NCBI GenBank assembly: GCA_031275825.1
Contig: JAISOH010000103.1
Coordinates: 1 to 44,178 of the forward strand
Source of the DNA: Prevotellaceae bacterium
GTDB lineage: Bacteria; Bacteroidota; Bacteroidia; Bacteroidales; UBA932
Reading direction: 5' to 3'
Length of the DNA stretch: 44,178 bases
Under the pieces are notes generated by a model. It had not been told where the DNA came from, did not search any database, and worked only from the letters and a program-made list of their open reading frames with translations. Within the stretch, counting starts at the first letter, position 1; every line of letters starts with the position of its first letter. The position numbers and the translations under genes were made by a program. Below, in pieces: positions 1 to 9,629 of the stretch.

Positions 1-3000
1 TGTATTTAATCAAACAAAAAAAAGGCAGGATAAACAGACTGTTAAGAACAGTTGCCTGCATGTTGTTTCTTATTCCTTCGTGTTTGCTTGCGCAAACCGG
101 CGGAATAACGGTAAAAGGAACAGTGAGCGATAATGCTGGACCTTTATTTGGCGCAACCGTTTTTGTAGAAGGCAGCACAAATGCTACTACTACCGATGCG
201 GCTGGAAATTATTCTATTACAGTATCAAATGAAAATACTGTAATTACATTTTCGTACATTGGTTACAAAACTCACACCGAAACAGTCGGTCGAAGAAATG
301 TAATTGATGTTACAATGGTTGAAGACGTCAGTCAGATTGAAGAATTGGTTGTAGTTGGTTACGGTACTCAAAAAAAATCAGATGTTACGGGCGCTATTGT
401 TTCTGTGAATGAAGAAACACTCAGAGAAGTCCAGGTGGCTAACATTTCTCAAGCTATACAGGGACGCGTTGCAGGATTGCAGGTACAGCAAACCTCTACA
501 CGTCCGGGGCAAATGCCGCAAATACGTATCAGAGGAACACGCTCATTAACTGCAAGCAATGATCCATTGATTATTGTTGACGGAATACCCTTTGATGGTA
601 CAATTAACGATATTGATCCCAATAACGTTAAATCTCTTGAAATACTTAAAGATGCATCTTCTACAGCTATTTACGGAGCAAGAGGCGCTAACGGAGTAAT
701 CATTATTACAACCAACAGAGGGATGCAAAGGAGCAAGCCTGAATTAACTTATCATGGTTACTTTGGCATAGGAAACGCAGCCAGAAGATATACGCTGTAT
801 TCGCCCGAAGAATTTATTGAACTTCGTAGAGGATCTAATTACAATTCAGGTAATTTATATGCAGATGAGCAAGCAATGTACGATGCGGGAAAATCAACCG
901 ACTGGCAGGATTTGATGTATCAAACATCATCAAAAGCGAGCCATGAATTAAGTTTACTTGCAGGAAATGAAAATACTCAGATATCTGTTGGATTAGGATA
1001 TTATAGCGAATCAGCCATCTTGCCTGGTCCGTTTTTCCAAAGAATTTCAGTTCGCGGGACTATTGACCAGAAAGTAAGCGAAAGAATAAAAATAGGGCTT
1101 AATACCTTGAATACATACGGTATTACAGATGGCGAAAGCGCTGATGTGATGTACAGCATATTGACCCTCACGCCTTTTACCTCACCATACAACGAAGATG
1201 GCTCGATTAACGTACAACCCAGAGTGAGTTATAATGGAGACCCAATGATAAATCCACTGCTGATTAAAAATGAAGATTTATGGAAAGAACAGCGTCGGCG
1301 TTTCAGTTCGTTTAATACGGCTTATGGGGAAATAAGTCTTTTTGAAGGATTAAAATACAGATTAAACTTAGGTTTTAATTATTATCACGATAACTACGGA
1401 TCTTACTATGATGCTATGACTCCAATGAAAAATGGAGGACTTTCCGAAGCTACTGTAAATAACGTGGCAGGATATGGTTATACAATTGATAACTTGCTGT
1501 ATTACGATAAAGTTATAGCCGATAAACATCGCTTAAACCTTACAGGTTTGGCTGGGGTTCAGGAAAATAACTCGTTCAACACAAGAGTATCGGCAAGAAA
1601 TATGATTGCAGGTTATGTTCAATATTATAACTTGGGACATTCATATGAATCTCCCGTAGTTGACCCCAGATTACAGAGCGACCCGAGACGCCGCATGGTT
1701 TCATTCATGTTAAGAAGCAGTTATGCCTACGATGACAAATATCTGCTCACTCTTACAGGCAGATACGACGGTTCGTCTGTATTGGCTAAAGGACAGCAGT
1801 GGCATTTATACAAGTCGGCATCGCTTGGATGGAATGTACACAAGGAAAAATTTATGGAAAATGTTGAATGGGTAACAAATCTTAAAATCAGAGGCGGATA
1901 TGGAGAAACATCAAATGAATCGGTAGCTCCGTATTCTACAATACCACAATTGACTCCGAATTATTATAATTTCGGTAGCGTATTTGCAAACGGTTATTAT
2001 CAAATGAACCTTGTTGATCCTAATTTAGGATGGGAATATACCAATTCGTTCAGTTTGGGAGTTGATTTTGCAGTATTGCAAAATCGCATATCGGGTTCTA
2101 TTGATTTATATTTGCAAAAAACCAACGATTTACTGCTAAACCAGGCTCTGCCTTACACAACAGGTATTCTTAATCCATATCTTACAAATGTAGGTAAAAC
2201 ACAAAACAAGGGTTTGGAAATTACATTACGAACCATAAATTTCAGAAGTGAAAACGGATTAAACTGGGATATGGATTTAAACTTCTCGATGAACAGAAGC
2301 AAAATTTTAGCTTTGAATTCGGGAGTTGACAAAGTAGAAGACAGCGGATGGTTTGTTGGATCTCAGATAGATGTAATTTATGATTACAAAAAAATCGGTA
2401 TATGGCAACTTGGCGAAGAAGATGAAGCGGCGAAGTACGGCGCTTTTCCCGGTCGAGTTAAAATCGAAGATGTCGATGGAAATGGTGCGATTGACGATAG
2501 GGATAAGCAAATAATAGGAAACTTTGAACCCGATTTTGAATTTGGCTGGACAAATCGCTTCTCATACAAAGGATTTGATTTAACAATAGTAACTTATGGA
2601 AAAGTCGGCGGTATGTTAGTCAGCGCTATTCACCAGGGACAAAGTTATGTTAACCAAATGAACGGAAGAAGAAACGGTATCAAGGTAAATTACTGGACGG
2701 CAGAAAATCCCAGCAATGATTTCCCAGGCGTAGCGGGAAACGGCGATTACCCGACATATCCCTCTACATACGGATATTTTGATGCATCGTTCTTCAAAAT
2801 AAGAACTATTACATTAGGATACGATTTTCCTAAAAAGTGGCTTAAACCACTTAATATTAGTTCATTACGCGCCTATTTGTCTGTTGATAATGTATGCATT
2901 CTGTTTTCTCCATACGTTGATGAATACGGCGGGCTTGACCCCGAACCGACAGGCTATGGCGCACAATCATTTGTTAACGGATACAGTTACACCATGTCGC

Positions 3001-3077
3001 AAGCCCGTCAATTAACGATTGGTCCGACAGTTCCTCCATCCCGTTATTTTTTACTCGGATTAGATATTAAATTTTAA
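1..3077 (+). CDS. susC: SusC/RagA-family TonB-dependent outer-membrane transporter (5' end 1 base outside window)
   Basis: TonB-linked outer-membrane transporter that imports glycan oligomers together with its SusD partner. The reading frame is open back to position 3, and the first visible residues (YLIKQKKGRINRLL, then a hydrophobic stretch ending CLLAQ) form a signal peptide. Positions 1-2 are TG, so the true start is probably an ATG whose A lies just outside the window; the ATG at 60 would cut the signal peptide. After the signal comes a CarboxypepD_reg-like domain (about 75 residues), then the plug with the SusC hallmark VDGIPFDG and the stretch ILKDASSTAIYGARGANG, then a long beta-barrel ending in aromatic-rich LDIKF. 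Total length near 1025 residues is normal. susD follows after 20 bases. The xylan enzymes downstream suggest that the cargo is glucurono-xylooligosaccharides, which is inference from context. Confidence 0.95.
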   Translation, partial: YLIKQKKGRINRLLRTVACMLFLIPSCLLAQTGGITVKGTVSDNAGPLFGATVFVEGSTNATTTDAAGNYSITVSNENTVITFSYIGYKTHTETVGRRNVIDVTMVEDVSQIEELVVVGYGTQKKSDVTGAIVSVNEETLREVQVANISQAIQGRVAGLQVQQTSTRPGQMPQIRIRGTRSLTASNDPLIIVDGIPFDGTINDIDPNNVKSLEILKDASSTAIYGARGANGVIIITTNRGMQRSKPELTYHGYFGIGNAARRYTLYSPEEFIELRRGSNYNSGNLYADEQAMYDAGKSTDWQDLMYQTSSKASHELSLLAGNENTQISVGLGYYSESAILPGPFFQRISVRGTIDQKVSERIKIGLNTLNTYGITDGESADVMYSILTLTPFTSPYNEDGSINVQPRVSYNGDPMINPLLIKNEDLWKEQRRRFSSFNTAYGEISLFEGLKYRLNLGFNYYHDNYGSYYDAMTPMKNGGLSEATVNNVAGYGYTIDNLLYYDKVIADKHRLNLTGLAGVQENNSFNTRVSARNMIAGYVQYYNLGHSYESPVVDPRLQSDPRRRMVSFMLRSSYAYDDKYLLTLTGRYDGSSVLAKGQQWHLYKSASLGWNVHKEKFMENVEWVTNLKIRGGYGETSNESVAPYSTIPQLTPNYYNFGSVFANGYYQMNLVDPNLGWEYTNSFSLGVDFAVLQNRISGSIDLYLQKTNDLLLNQALPYTTGILNPYLTNVGKTQNKGLEITLRTINFRSENGLNWDMDLNFSMNRSKILALNSGVDKVEDSGWFVGSQIDVIYDYKKIGIWQLGEEDEAAKYGAFPGRVKIEDVDGNGAIDDRDKQIIGNFEPDFEFGWTNRFSYKGFDLTIVTYGKVGGMLVSAIHQGQSYVNQMNGRRNGIKVNYWTAENPSNDFPGVAGNGDYPTYPSTYGYFDASFFKIRTITLGYDFPKKWLKPLNISSLRAYLSVDNVCILFSPYVDEYGGLDPEPTGYGAQSFVNGYSYTMSQARQLTIGPTVPPSRYFLLGLDIKF

Positions 3078-3097
3078 ACATTTAAATATATTTTATT

Positions 3098-5071
3098 ATG
3101 AAACTAATATATAAATTTTATAAACTGGCAATAAGCCTTTTACTTTTATCAATAATTGCGTGCGATGGATATTTAAGTGAAAACCCTCGTTCGATAATGA
3201 AACCCGAATACTTTAAAAGCCCTGAGGGTATTAAAGCGGCAGTAATTTCTGTTTATTCGGGACTTAGAACCCAATTTTGCCGTCAAGGCACAATGCCTAT
3301 GACAGTTTATGGTACAGATGAATTTAGGAGTACGGCTTTTGTAAGAAGCGCAAATGCTTCTATTGATGCTTTTGATGCTTATGGAAATAATTTAAATCCC
3401 GATAATACTTCGGTATTGATACCATGGAGTCTTTGTTTCAATTACATTAACATTTGTAATGGAGTTATAGAATTGGCTCCTAATGCAAATATGACAGATG
3501 AAGATTTGTCAACAGCTCTTGGCGAAGCCCGCTTTTTACGCGCTTTCTATTATTTTTTCATGGTTGAAACATTCGGAGGCGTGCCTCTTGATTTGGGCGC
3601 AGGAGAATTAGGCTACAATAACTATAATCCTACTACCATATCGGTACGCAATTCGACAGCCGAAGTCTTTGCTGCAATTATAAATGACTTAAAAGAAGCG
3701 GAAAATTTGCTTCCCGATAAACCTGCAGCAGGAAGAGTTGGAAAAGCAGCCACCAAACATTTTCTGGCAAAAACATATCTTGCCAGAGCAGGAGATGCTG
3801 CAGCAAAGCAGGCAACCGATTATGAAAGCGCCTATCTGAAAGCAAAAGAACTGATTGACAATCAAGGAACTTATGCCGTTAGATTGCTGGATGATTATGG
3901 AGATGTTAACAAACAGGGCAACGAACACAGTTCCGAAGTGCTGTTTACGGTTGAACATACTACCGACCTTACATACAATGAAGGCGGAGTTGGCATAGGC
4001 GGTACTACGGCAGGCGAAAATGAATCTAAAGAAAACCGTGCAATATTTTTATTCACTCCAATGTACGAAAACCGTGCATTACGCCCGATACTTGACAAAG
4101 AAGATGAAGATGGTGATGGAAATTATGATTACTTAAATGAAGATTCTAATCCGAATACAACTAAACCTGTTGCACGTTCTGTTGAATATCAACGCCCGTG
4201 GGGAACATTTGTTCCTACCGACTGGCTACTTTATGAAGCATTTGCCGATAAAGAAAATGACAGCCGCTTTCATCACTCTTTCCGTACGGCATGGCTGTGC
4301 AATACTCCTGTAATTAATCAGAAAGTCGCAAAATATACCAATGTGCTTGACAGTATGTATATAACCGTTAACGTAGGAGATACTGCACTCTATGCTTCTT
4401 TTGAAGAAGTTACGCCTGCATACAGAGATTCAAAAGCCTACCGAATATTCACCCCAAGCGACTGGGTTTATGAAACAAAACAGGAAACATCCATAAACTC
4501 CGGAATTTGGAATTTCACAGGTAATTATGCATCAGGTTGGTGGCCACCTTTAATAAAATATGATGATGTAACAAGACCGAATGCAAACTATTCATCTTTG
4601 CGTCCGTATATTGTAACCAAACTGTCGGAAACATATTTGATTGCAGCTCAGGCAGCCTTGCGTTCAGGAAAAGGCGTTGCAGAAGTAAGAAAATACTTGA
4701 AAGACATACGCGACAGAGCAGCCTATAACTCAAAAGTTGCAAAAGAATCAGGAATATCTGCAGCAATAGCGGCTATGGATGTTGTATTGGATGCAGCCAT
4801 GGCAGGCTCTAAAGATGAAATACTTGATTTCATACTCGACGAACAGTCGCGTGAACTTTGCGGTGAACAGTGGCGCTGGATTGATCTGAAAATAGCAGGT
4901 AAATACGATAAAGGAGGTTGTATCCTTATAGAAAGATCAAAGAAATATAATGAAAATGTGAGAAATAACAATAAAATTTCCGAAAAACATCTTGTTCGTC
5001 CCATACCTGCGCGACAAATAGAAATGATGACCGGCGATAATAAATCTACATATCAAAATCCGGGATATTAA
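3098..5071 (+). CDS. susD: SusD/RagB-family glycan-binding lipoprotein
   Basis: Surface lipoprotein that caps the SusC barrel and binds the oligosaccharide. The N-terminus is a lipoprotein signal with lipobox IIAC (Cys about residue 22). The N-terminal SusD-like TPR region follows, with the typical sequence ALGEARFLRAFYYFFMVETF, and the C-terminal RagB/SusD domain contains LRPYIVTKLSETYLIAAQAA and ends RPIPARQIEMM. At 657 residues it is somewhat long for the family. It starts 20 bases after susC and is surely co-transcribed with it. Ligand identity cannot be read from the sequence; neighbouring GH67, esterase and GH8 genes point to decorated xylan. Confidence 0.95.
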   Translation: MKLIYKFYKLAISLLLLSIIACDGYLSENPRSIMKPEYFKSPEGIKAAVISVYSGLRTQFCRQGTMPMTVYGTDEFRSTAFVRSANASIDAFDAYGNNLNPDNTSVLIPWSLCFNYINICNGVIELAPNANMTDEDLSTALGEARFLRAFYYFFMVETFGGVPLDLGAGELGYNNYNPTTISVRNSTAEVFAAIINDLKEAENLLPDKPAAGRVGKAATKHFLAKTYLARAGDAAAKQATDYESAYLKAKELIDNQGTYAVRLLDDYGDVNKQGNEHSSEVLFTVEHTTDLTYNEGGVGIGGTTAGENESKENRAIFLFTPMYENRALRPILDKEDEDGDGNYDYLNEDSNPNTTKPVARSVEYQRPWGTFVPTDWLLYEAFADKENDSRFHHSFRTAWLCNTPVINQKVAKYTNVLDSMYITVNVGDTALYASFEEVTPAYRDSKAYRIFTPSDWVYETKQETSINSGIWNFTGNYASGWWPPLIKYDDVTRPNANYSSLRPYIVTKLSETYLIAAQAALRSGKGVAEVRKYLKDIRDRAAYNSKVAKESGISAAIAAMDVVLDAAMAGSKDEILDFILDEQSRELCGEQWRWIDLKIAGKYDKGGCILIERSKKYNENVRNNNKISEKHLVRPIPARQIEMMTGDNKSTYQNPGY

Positions 5072-5137
5072 TAAAATAACCATGTATAAAAATAATACTT
5101 AAAGCGGATTTAAAGTGTGAAAATTAAAATTTTGTAT

Positions 5138-5145
5138 TAACTTTG
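5138..5145 (+). promoter_or_regulatory. possible -7 promoter element upstream of GH67 gene
   Basis: TAACTTTG fits the Bacteroidetes -7 consensus TAnnTTTG, but no good TTTG is seen 19-23 bases upstream. If used, the transcript would begin just before the inverted repeat at 5153-5232 and give the GH67 gene a structured leader of about 180 bases. Confidence 0.3.
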
Positions 5146-5152
5146 TCGATCT

Positions 5153-5232
5153 TCGGTTGCTTCACCTTGCATGTTTGCAATAACAACAAAGATTAGCGTG
5201 TCATTGCGAAGACGTAAGCCTGAAGCAATCGA
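5153..5232 (+). repeat. REP-like stem-loop repeat between susD and GH67
   Basis: A 12-base inverted repeat, TCGGTTGCTTCA / TGAAGCAATCGA (one G-U), brackets about 56 bases that contain GTCATTGCGAA. The same GTCATTGCGAA core with a nearby GAAGCAA reappears at 25581-25610. This pattern resembles short palindromic intergenic repeats common in bacterial genomes. It may also act as a processing or stability element between susCD and the enzyme genes. Confidence 0.5.
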
Positions 5233-5331
5233 GATTTGACATGGTAAATCCGAAAAAAATCACAAAATTTATACCGCACAAAATATAATGTTAACGAAAA
5301 TAAATTTTTAACCCTTTTAATAACAAATAAA

Positions 5332-7425
5332 ATGAAAAAAATTATACTATTTTACTTATTGTTTATAGGCAGTGTAATGCTTTATGCAGAAGACGGCTAT
5401 AATCTTTGGTTACGTGCAAAAACAAATGCAAATGCACAGGTTGCAGCCAACAAACAGGGAGCAACTGTTGATATTGCTTTGGAAGAATTGAGAACCCAAT
5501 GGAAAGGTTCTCCTTTACAGTTGAATATTGTAACAACGAAAAACGTAGTTGCCTTAGGTAAAGAAGGATTTACGATTACCGGTAACAAGTCAACCGGATT
5601 TACCATATCCGCATCAGCGGAAGCCGGTTTATTATATGGAGCATATCATTTAATCCGATTGCAGGAAACCAATGCAATTACAGAAACACTTAACATAAGT
5701 GAAAAACCCTCATACGGTGTTCGTATTTTAAACCATTGGGGAGGAACTATCGGGCTGGAAGACAGTACAGGGAATATAATACCAGGAACTTTTTGGAGAC
5801 CGGAAGAATTTCCCAGTATCCCGGATTTTTACAGACAATATGCACGTGCCAATGCTTCTATTGGTATTAATGCCACTGTATTGGCTTTAAGTGGACCGCC
5901 TGCTATGTTTGAACCCAGATGGCTTGAAAAAATCAAAGTAATTGCAGATTATTTTCGTCCATATAACATAAAGGTATATTTGGGTGTAAATTTTGCATCG
6001 CCTGTGCTTTCAGGTGAATTAAAAACAGGAGACCCATTAGATAAAAGCGTCCAGAAATGGTGGAAAGATAAAGTAGCGGAAATTTACAGATATGTGCCTG
6101 ACTTTGGAGGCTTTTTAATGAAAGCCAATTCGGAAGGTACATCCGGACCTCTGGACTACGGACGTACTCATTTGGATGGAGCTAATATGATAGCAGATGC
6201 ACTGGCTCCACACGGAGGAATTATAATGTGGAGAGCTTTTATTTACGACCCTACAGAAACAGACCGTGCAAAACAGCCTTATATTGAATTTCACCCGAAT
6301 GATGGAAAATTCAGACCGAATGTAGCAGTACAGGTTAAAAATGGACCTGTTGATTTTCAGCCTCGCGAACCCGTCAGCCCTCTTTTCGGAGCAATGAAAA
6401 AAACTCCTGTTATGGGTGAAGTTGAAATTGTACAGGAATATTTCGGTTATTCAAACCATTTAGCCTATCTCGGAACCATGTGGGAAGAGTGGCTTCAAAC
6501 TGACACCTATGCCGAAGGTCGTGGAAGTACGGTTGCCAAAGTAACCGATGGTACTGTTATACCCTACAAGATAACAGGAATAGCCGGAGTAGCAAATATA
6601 AACGACAGAGATAAAAACTGGTGCGGGCATATTTTTGCTCAAGCCAACTGGTATGTTTTTGGACGTTTGAACTGGAATAATAATTTGTCTGCTGCAGCCA
6701 TAGCGGAAGAGTGGGTAAGGCAAACGTTTACCAACGATGAGGAATTTGTTATACCGATAGTGGATATGATGATGCGTTCTCATGAAGCCGAAGTTGATTT
6801 TATGATGCCGCTCGGATTGCATCATTTGTTTGCTTTCGGTCATCATTACGGACCCGAACCGTGGGTTGAACCATCGCAGGCTCGTCCCGACTGGTTGCCG
6901 AAGTATTATCACAAAGCGGATGAATTCGGGCTGGGTTTCGACAGAACAGAAACAGGAAGCAATGCAATAGAACAGTATTCTCAAACATTACGTGATGCTT
7001 ATGGGAATATAGCCACCTGTGACGAACGATTCCTTTTATGGTTTCATCATGTTCCATGGACACACAAAATGAGAAGCGGACGTACGCTTTGGGAAGAACT
7101 GTGTTTCCGTTACGATAGAGGATTACAGGAAGTTAGAGATTTCCAAAAAACATGGGATAGAATGGAAAAATATGTTGACCCCGAACGATTTGCTCATGTA
7201 CAAAATAAATTATACATACAGGTAAGTGATGCGATATGGTGGAGAGATGCCTGCATTTTGTATTTTCAAACGTTTGCAAAAATGCCTATCCCGTATAATT
7301 TGGAACGACCTACACAGGATTTGGAAACACTGAAAAAAATCGACCTCGTTGACAGGTATTACAGAGAAAGAGAATGGAGAGATAAAGAAAGAGGACAAAT
7401 AATACCTAAATATATACCAAGATAA
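5332..7425 (+). CDS. aguA: GH67 xylan alpha-1,2-glucuronidase, periplasmic
   Basis: Hydrolyses the alpha-1,2 bond between (4-O-methyl-)D-glucuronic acid and the terminal xylose of xylo-oligosaccharides (EC 3.2.1.139 type). A Sec signal peptide (about 20 residues, ending MLYAEDG) sends it to the periplasm. The N-terminal domain is followed by the GH67 catalytic barrel. E268 (KANSEG), D341 (GPVDFQPREP) and E369 (EVEIVQEYFGY) have the same spacing (73 and 28 residues) as the acid and two carboxylates I recall for the Cellvibrio enzyme, supporting activity. Its 697 residues are normal for the family. It lies 260 bases after susD, separated by a REP-like stem-loop, so it may have its own promoter or be processed from the susCD message. 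This gene best defines the locus as one for glucuronoxylan. Confidence 0.95.
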   Translation: MKKIILFYLLFIGSVMLYAEDGYNLWLRAKTNANAQVAANKQGATVDIALEELRTQWKGSPLQLNIVTTKNVVALGKEGFTITGNKSTGFTISASAEAGLLYGAYHLIRLQETNAITETLNISEKPSYGVRILNHWGGTIGLEDSTGNIIPGTFWRPEEFPSIPDFYRQYARANASIGINATVLALSGPPAMFEPRWLEKIKVIADYFRPYNIKVYLGVNFASPVLSGELKTGDPLDKSVQKWWKDKVAEIYRYVPDFGGFLMKANSEGTSGPLDYGRTHLDGANMIADALAPHGGIIMWRAFIYDPTETDRAKQPYIEFHPNDGKFRPNVAVQVKNGPVDFQPREPVSPLFGAMKKTPVMGEVEIVQEYFGYSNHLAYLGTMWEEWLQTDTYAEGRGSTVAKVTDGTVIPYKITGIAGVANINDRDKNWCGHIFAQANWYVFGRLNWNNNLSAAAIAEEWVRQTFTNDEEFVIPIVDMMMRSHEAEVDFMMPLGLHHLFAFGHHYGPEPWVEPSQARPDWLPKYYHKADEFGLGFDRTETGSNAIEQYSQTLRDAYGNIATCDERFLLWFHHVPWTHKMRSGRTLWEELCFRYDRGLQEVRDFQKTWDRMEKYVDPERFAHVQNKLYIQVSDAIWWRDACILYFQTFAKMPIPYNLERPTQDLETLKKIDLVDRYYREREWRDKERGQIIPKYIPR

Positions 7426-7451
7426 TTAACATAAAGTAAAAACATGAAAAT

Positions 7452-7596
7452 AGGCTGTCTCAAATTTAATTTAATCGCAAGGAATATAAAAAATAATGAT
7501 AGGCACGCAAAAACATATATTAAAAAGCAACGTCTTGCGTTCATTACAAAAACCTTGCAAATTTTTGGTAAAGAAAAATCACTTTTGAGGCAGCCT
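7452..7596 (+). repeat. 145-base MITE-like element with 13-base terminal inverted repeats
   Basis: AGGCTGTCTCAAA at 7452-7464 and TTTGAGGCAGCCT at 7584-7596 are inverted copies with one mismatch. Inside are nested smaller inverted repeats (GCAAGG/CCTTGC and ACGCAA/TTGCGT), so the transcript would fold into a long branched hairpin. No transposase is present. The same terminal motif occurs in the hairpin at 12021-12051. It fills the gap between the GH67 and esterase genes and covers most of a 72-codon open frame that I regard as spurious. Confidence 0.5.
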
Positions 7597-7627
7597 TATT
7601 CATTAAACGATTTTGATATAATTTATC

Positions 7628-8470
7628 ATGAAAAAATTAAATTTTTTATTAATTCTACTTAATATTTGTTTATACACATCGATTAAGGCACAAAACATGG
7701 AAGTTATACAACTATGGCAAAACGGTGCGCCTAACGAGAACGGACTTACAGGAGAAGAAACTCAATTGGAAAACGGACGAATTGGAAATATAACCAAGCC
7801 TGCAATTACAGTATATCATCCGGAAAAACCCAACGGTATAGTTATTATTATGTGTCCCGGTGGCGGATATTTTCGATTAGCACCCAATCATGAAGGATTT
7901 GACATGAATAAATGGTTTACTTCGTTAGGCGTAACTTATGCTGTGTTAAAATATCGCATGCCAAACGGACATCCGGAAGTTCCTGTTTCAGATGCGGAAC
8001 AGGCAATACGCATATTCAGGCAACATGCTGCCGAATGGAAAATTAATCCCAACAGAATAGGAATAATGGGAGCATCTGCCGGCGGACATTTGGCATCAAC
8101 AATATCTACTCAGCCTTCAAGTAAAGATGTTCAGCCTGATTTTCAAATATTGTTATATCCTGTCATAAGTTATCTAAACAGTTTACATTCGAGTCTTCTC
8201 GGAGAAAATCCTTCGGAAGAATTAAGAATTAAATATTCGAGTGAATTACAGGTTACGGAAAATACGGCTCCCGCATTTATAGCCGTTTCGTCAAACGACA
8301 ATCTGGTATTAAACTGTATCAGTTATTATTTGACTCTCATAGAAAATAATGTGTCAGCAACATTACATATATATCCGACAGGTGGACATGGCTGGGGATA
8401 CAATGATGATTTTTATTATAAACGTGAATGGACTCAGGAACTTGAAAAATGGTTGCGAACATTTCAATAA
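7628..8470 (+). CDS. secreted alpha/beta-hydrolase, acetylxylan-esterase-like
   Basis: Probable carbohydrate esterase removing acetyl (or other acyl) groups from xylo-oligosaccharides in the periplasm. It has a Sec signal peptide (cleavage near SIKAQ). The alpha/beta-hydrolase fold (COG0657 / BD-FAE-like) shows the oxyanion motif CPGGGYFRLAPNHEG, nucleophile S150 in GASAGG, an acid candidate near D222 (SSNDNL) and H254 in GGHGWGY. At 280 residues it is a single-domain member of the family. It follows GH67 after the MITE-like element and precedes the serine hydrolase by 48 bases. Substrate is inferred from context; a feruloyl or generic esterase is possible. Confidence 0.85.
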   Translation: MKKLNFLLILLNICLYTSIKAQNMEVIQLWQNGAPNENGLTGEETQLENGRIGNITKPAITVYHPEKPNGIVIIMCPGGGYFRLAPNHEGFDMNKWFTSLGVTYAVLKYRMPNGHPEVPVSDAEQAIRIFRQHAAEWKINPNRIGIMGASAGGHLASTISTQPSSKDVQPDFQILLYPVISYLNSLHSSLLGENPSEELRIKYSSELQVTENTAPAFIAVSSNDNLVLNCISYYLTLIENNVSATLHIYPTGGHGWGYNDDFYYKREWTQELEKWLRTFQ

Positions 8471-8518
8471 AATTATTGTTTATGCACACCATGTATATAT
8501 TATTAACATATAAAACAG

Positions 8519-9604
8519 ATGAAAAAAATAATGATTAAAAAAATCAGAAGCAAATTATTATACATTGCCTTGTGTATGCAATTTTTTTGTATGGGAGCAT
8601 ACGCTCAGGAAAATGTAAAAAAAGGTTTGTTGCGTACTGATCCGGAGGCAGAGAATATAGACGCTGGTTATATTATGCAGTATATTGAAGCATTTAAAAG
8701 AGATAACCAAGACATACACAGTTTGATGATTCTCCGTCATGGAAAAGTAGTAGCGGAATATTGGTTTGGCAATAATGCCGCCGACAAGCCTCACCCTTTA
8801 TGGTCTATCAGCAAAACATTTACTGCTACAGCTATTGCCTTTTGCATAGCAGAGGGGAAATTGAAAGTAACAGATAAAGTAATTTCTTTTTTTCCTGATA
8901 AATTGCCGGCTGAAATAAGTGAAAATTTAAAGAAGATGGAAATACATCATCTTCTAACCATGACAACAGGACATGATGTAGCACCTAATCATGTTCGCTT
9001 TATTCAGGATGCCGACTGGGTAAAAGGATTTCTGTCCGCTCATGTTGAACACAAACCGGGAACTTTCTTTATATATAACAGCATGGCTTCGTATATGCTG
9101 TCGGCTGTCGTACAAAAGATAACAGGCGAAAAAATTATTGATTATCTTACTCCTCGCTTATTTAATCCATTAGGAATAACTAATGTAACATGGGAAGAAA
9201 GCCCGCAAGGCATAAATGCCGGAGGATGGGGTTTATCGCTTGTAACAGAAGATATGGCAAAAATGGGATTGTTCATCCTTCAAAAGGGAGTATGGAATGG
9301 AAAACGACTTTTACCTGAAAAATGGTTCGACATAGCCACTGCTCGTCAAACAGCGTCAATTCCGGCAGGACAAAGACCCGAAAACATTACTCCCGATACC
9401 AAAGAAATCGATTGGCTGCAAGGATATTGTTATCAAATGTGGCGTGGCCGGTACAACACATTCAGGGCAGACGGAACAGGCGGGCAGTACATTATTATCA
9501 TACCTGATAAAGACGCTGTTATTGTTACTACGGCTTTCGTTCAAAATATGCAAGCGGAACTTGACTTGATTTGGGAATATCTGCTTCCTGCCTTTAAACA
9601 GTAA
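8519..9604 (+). CDS. beta-lactamase-fold serine hydrolase (class C/EstB-like), secreted
   Basis: Serine hydrolase of the beta-lactamase/transpeptidase-like family (COG1680). The signal peptide ends near MGAYAQ. The SxxK motif is S96-I-S-K99 in WSISKTFTAT, the second-motif tyrosine lies in FIYNSMASYML, and GTGGQY occupies the KTG-like position. Members include EstB-type esterases, D-aminopeptidases and penicillin-binding relatives. Inside a xylan operon an esterase acting on acylated oligosaccharides is the natural guess, but the sequence does not prove it. It is 25 bases upstream of the GH8 fusion gene and clearly in the same operon. Confidence 0.85.
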   Translation: MKKIMIKKIRSKLLYIALCMQFFCMGAYAQENVKKGLLRTDPEAENIDAGYIMQYIEAFKRDNQDIHSLMILRHGKVVAEYWFGNNAADKPHPLWSISKTFTATAIAFCIAEGKLKVTDKVISFFPDKLPAEISENLKKMEIHHLLTMTTGHDVAPNHVRFIQDADWVKGFLSAHVEHKPGTFFIYNSMASYMLSAVVQKITGEKIIDYLTPRLFNPLGITNVTWEESPQGINAGGWGLSLVTEDMAKMGLFILQKGVWNGKRLLPEKWFDIATARQTASIPAGQRPENITPDTKEIDWLQGYCYQMWRGRYNTFRADGTGGQYIIIIPDKDAVIVTTAFVQNMQAELDLIWEYLLPAFKQ

Positions 9605-9629
9605 ATATTTTTATTATACAAACAATATT

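Noticed and set aside
5138-5331. Structured leader of GH67 as a riboswitch
   Set aside because: The inverted repeat shares its core with another intergenic copy at 25580, so it is better explained as a dispersed repeat.
6460-6984. 174-codon minus-strand frame inside the GH67 gene, and similar long frames opposite other genes
   Set aside because: Antisense shadows of strongly supported genes; no promoters or family motifs.
7444-7662. 72-codon open frame between GH67 and the esterase
   Set aside because: Most of it is the MITE-like inverted-repeat element, it overlaps the esterase start by 35 bases, and the peptide has no family features.
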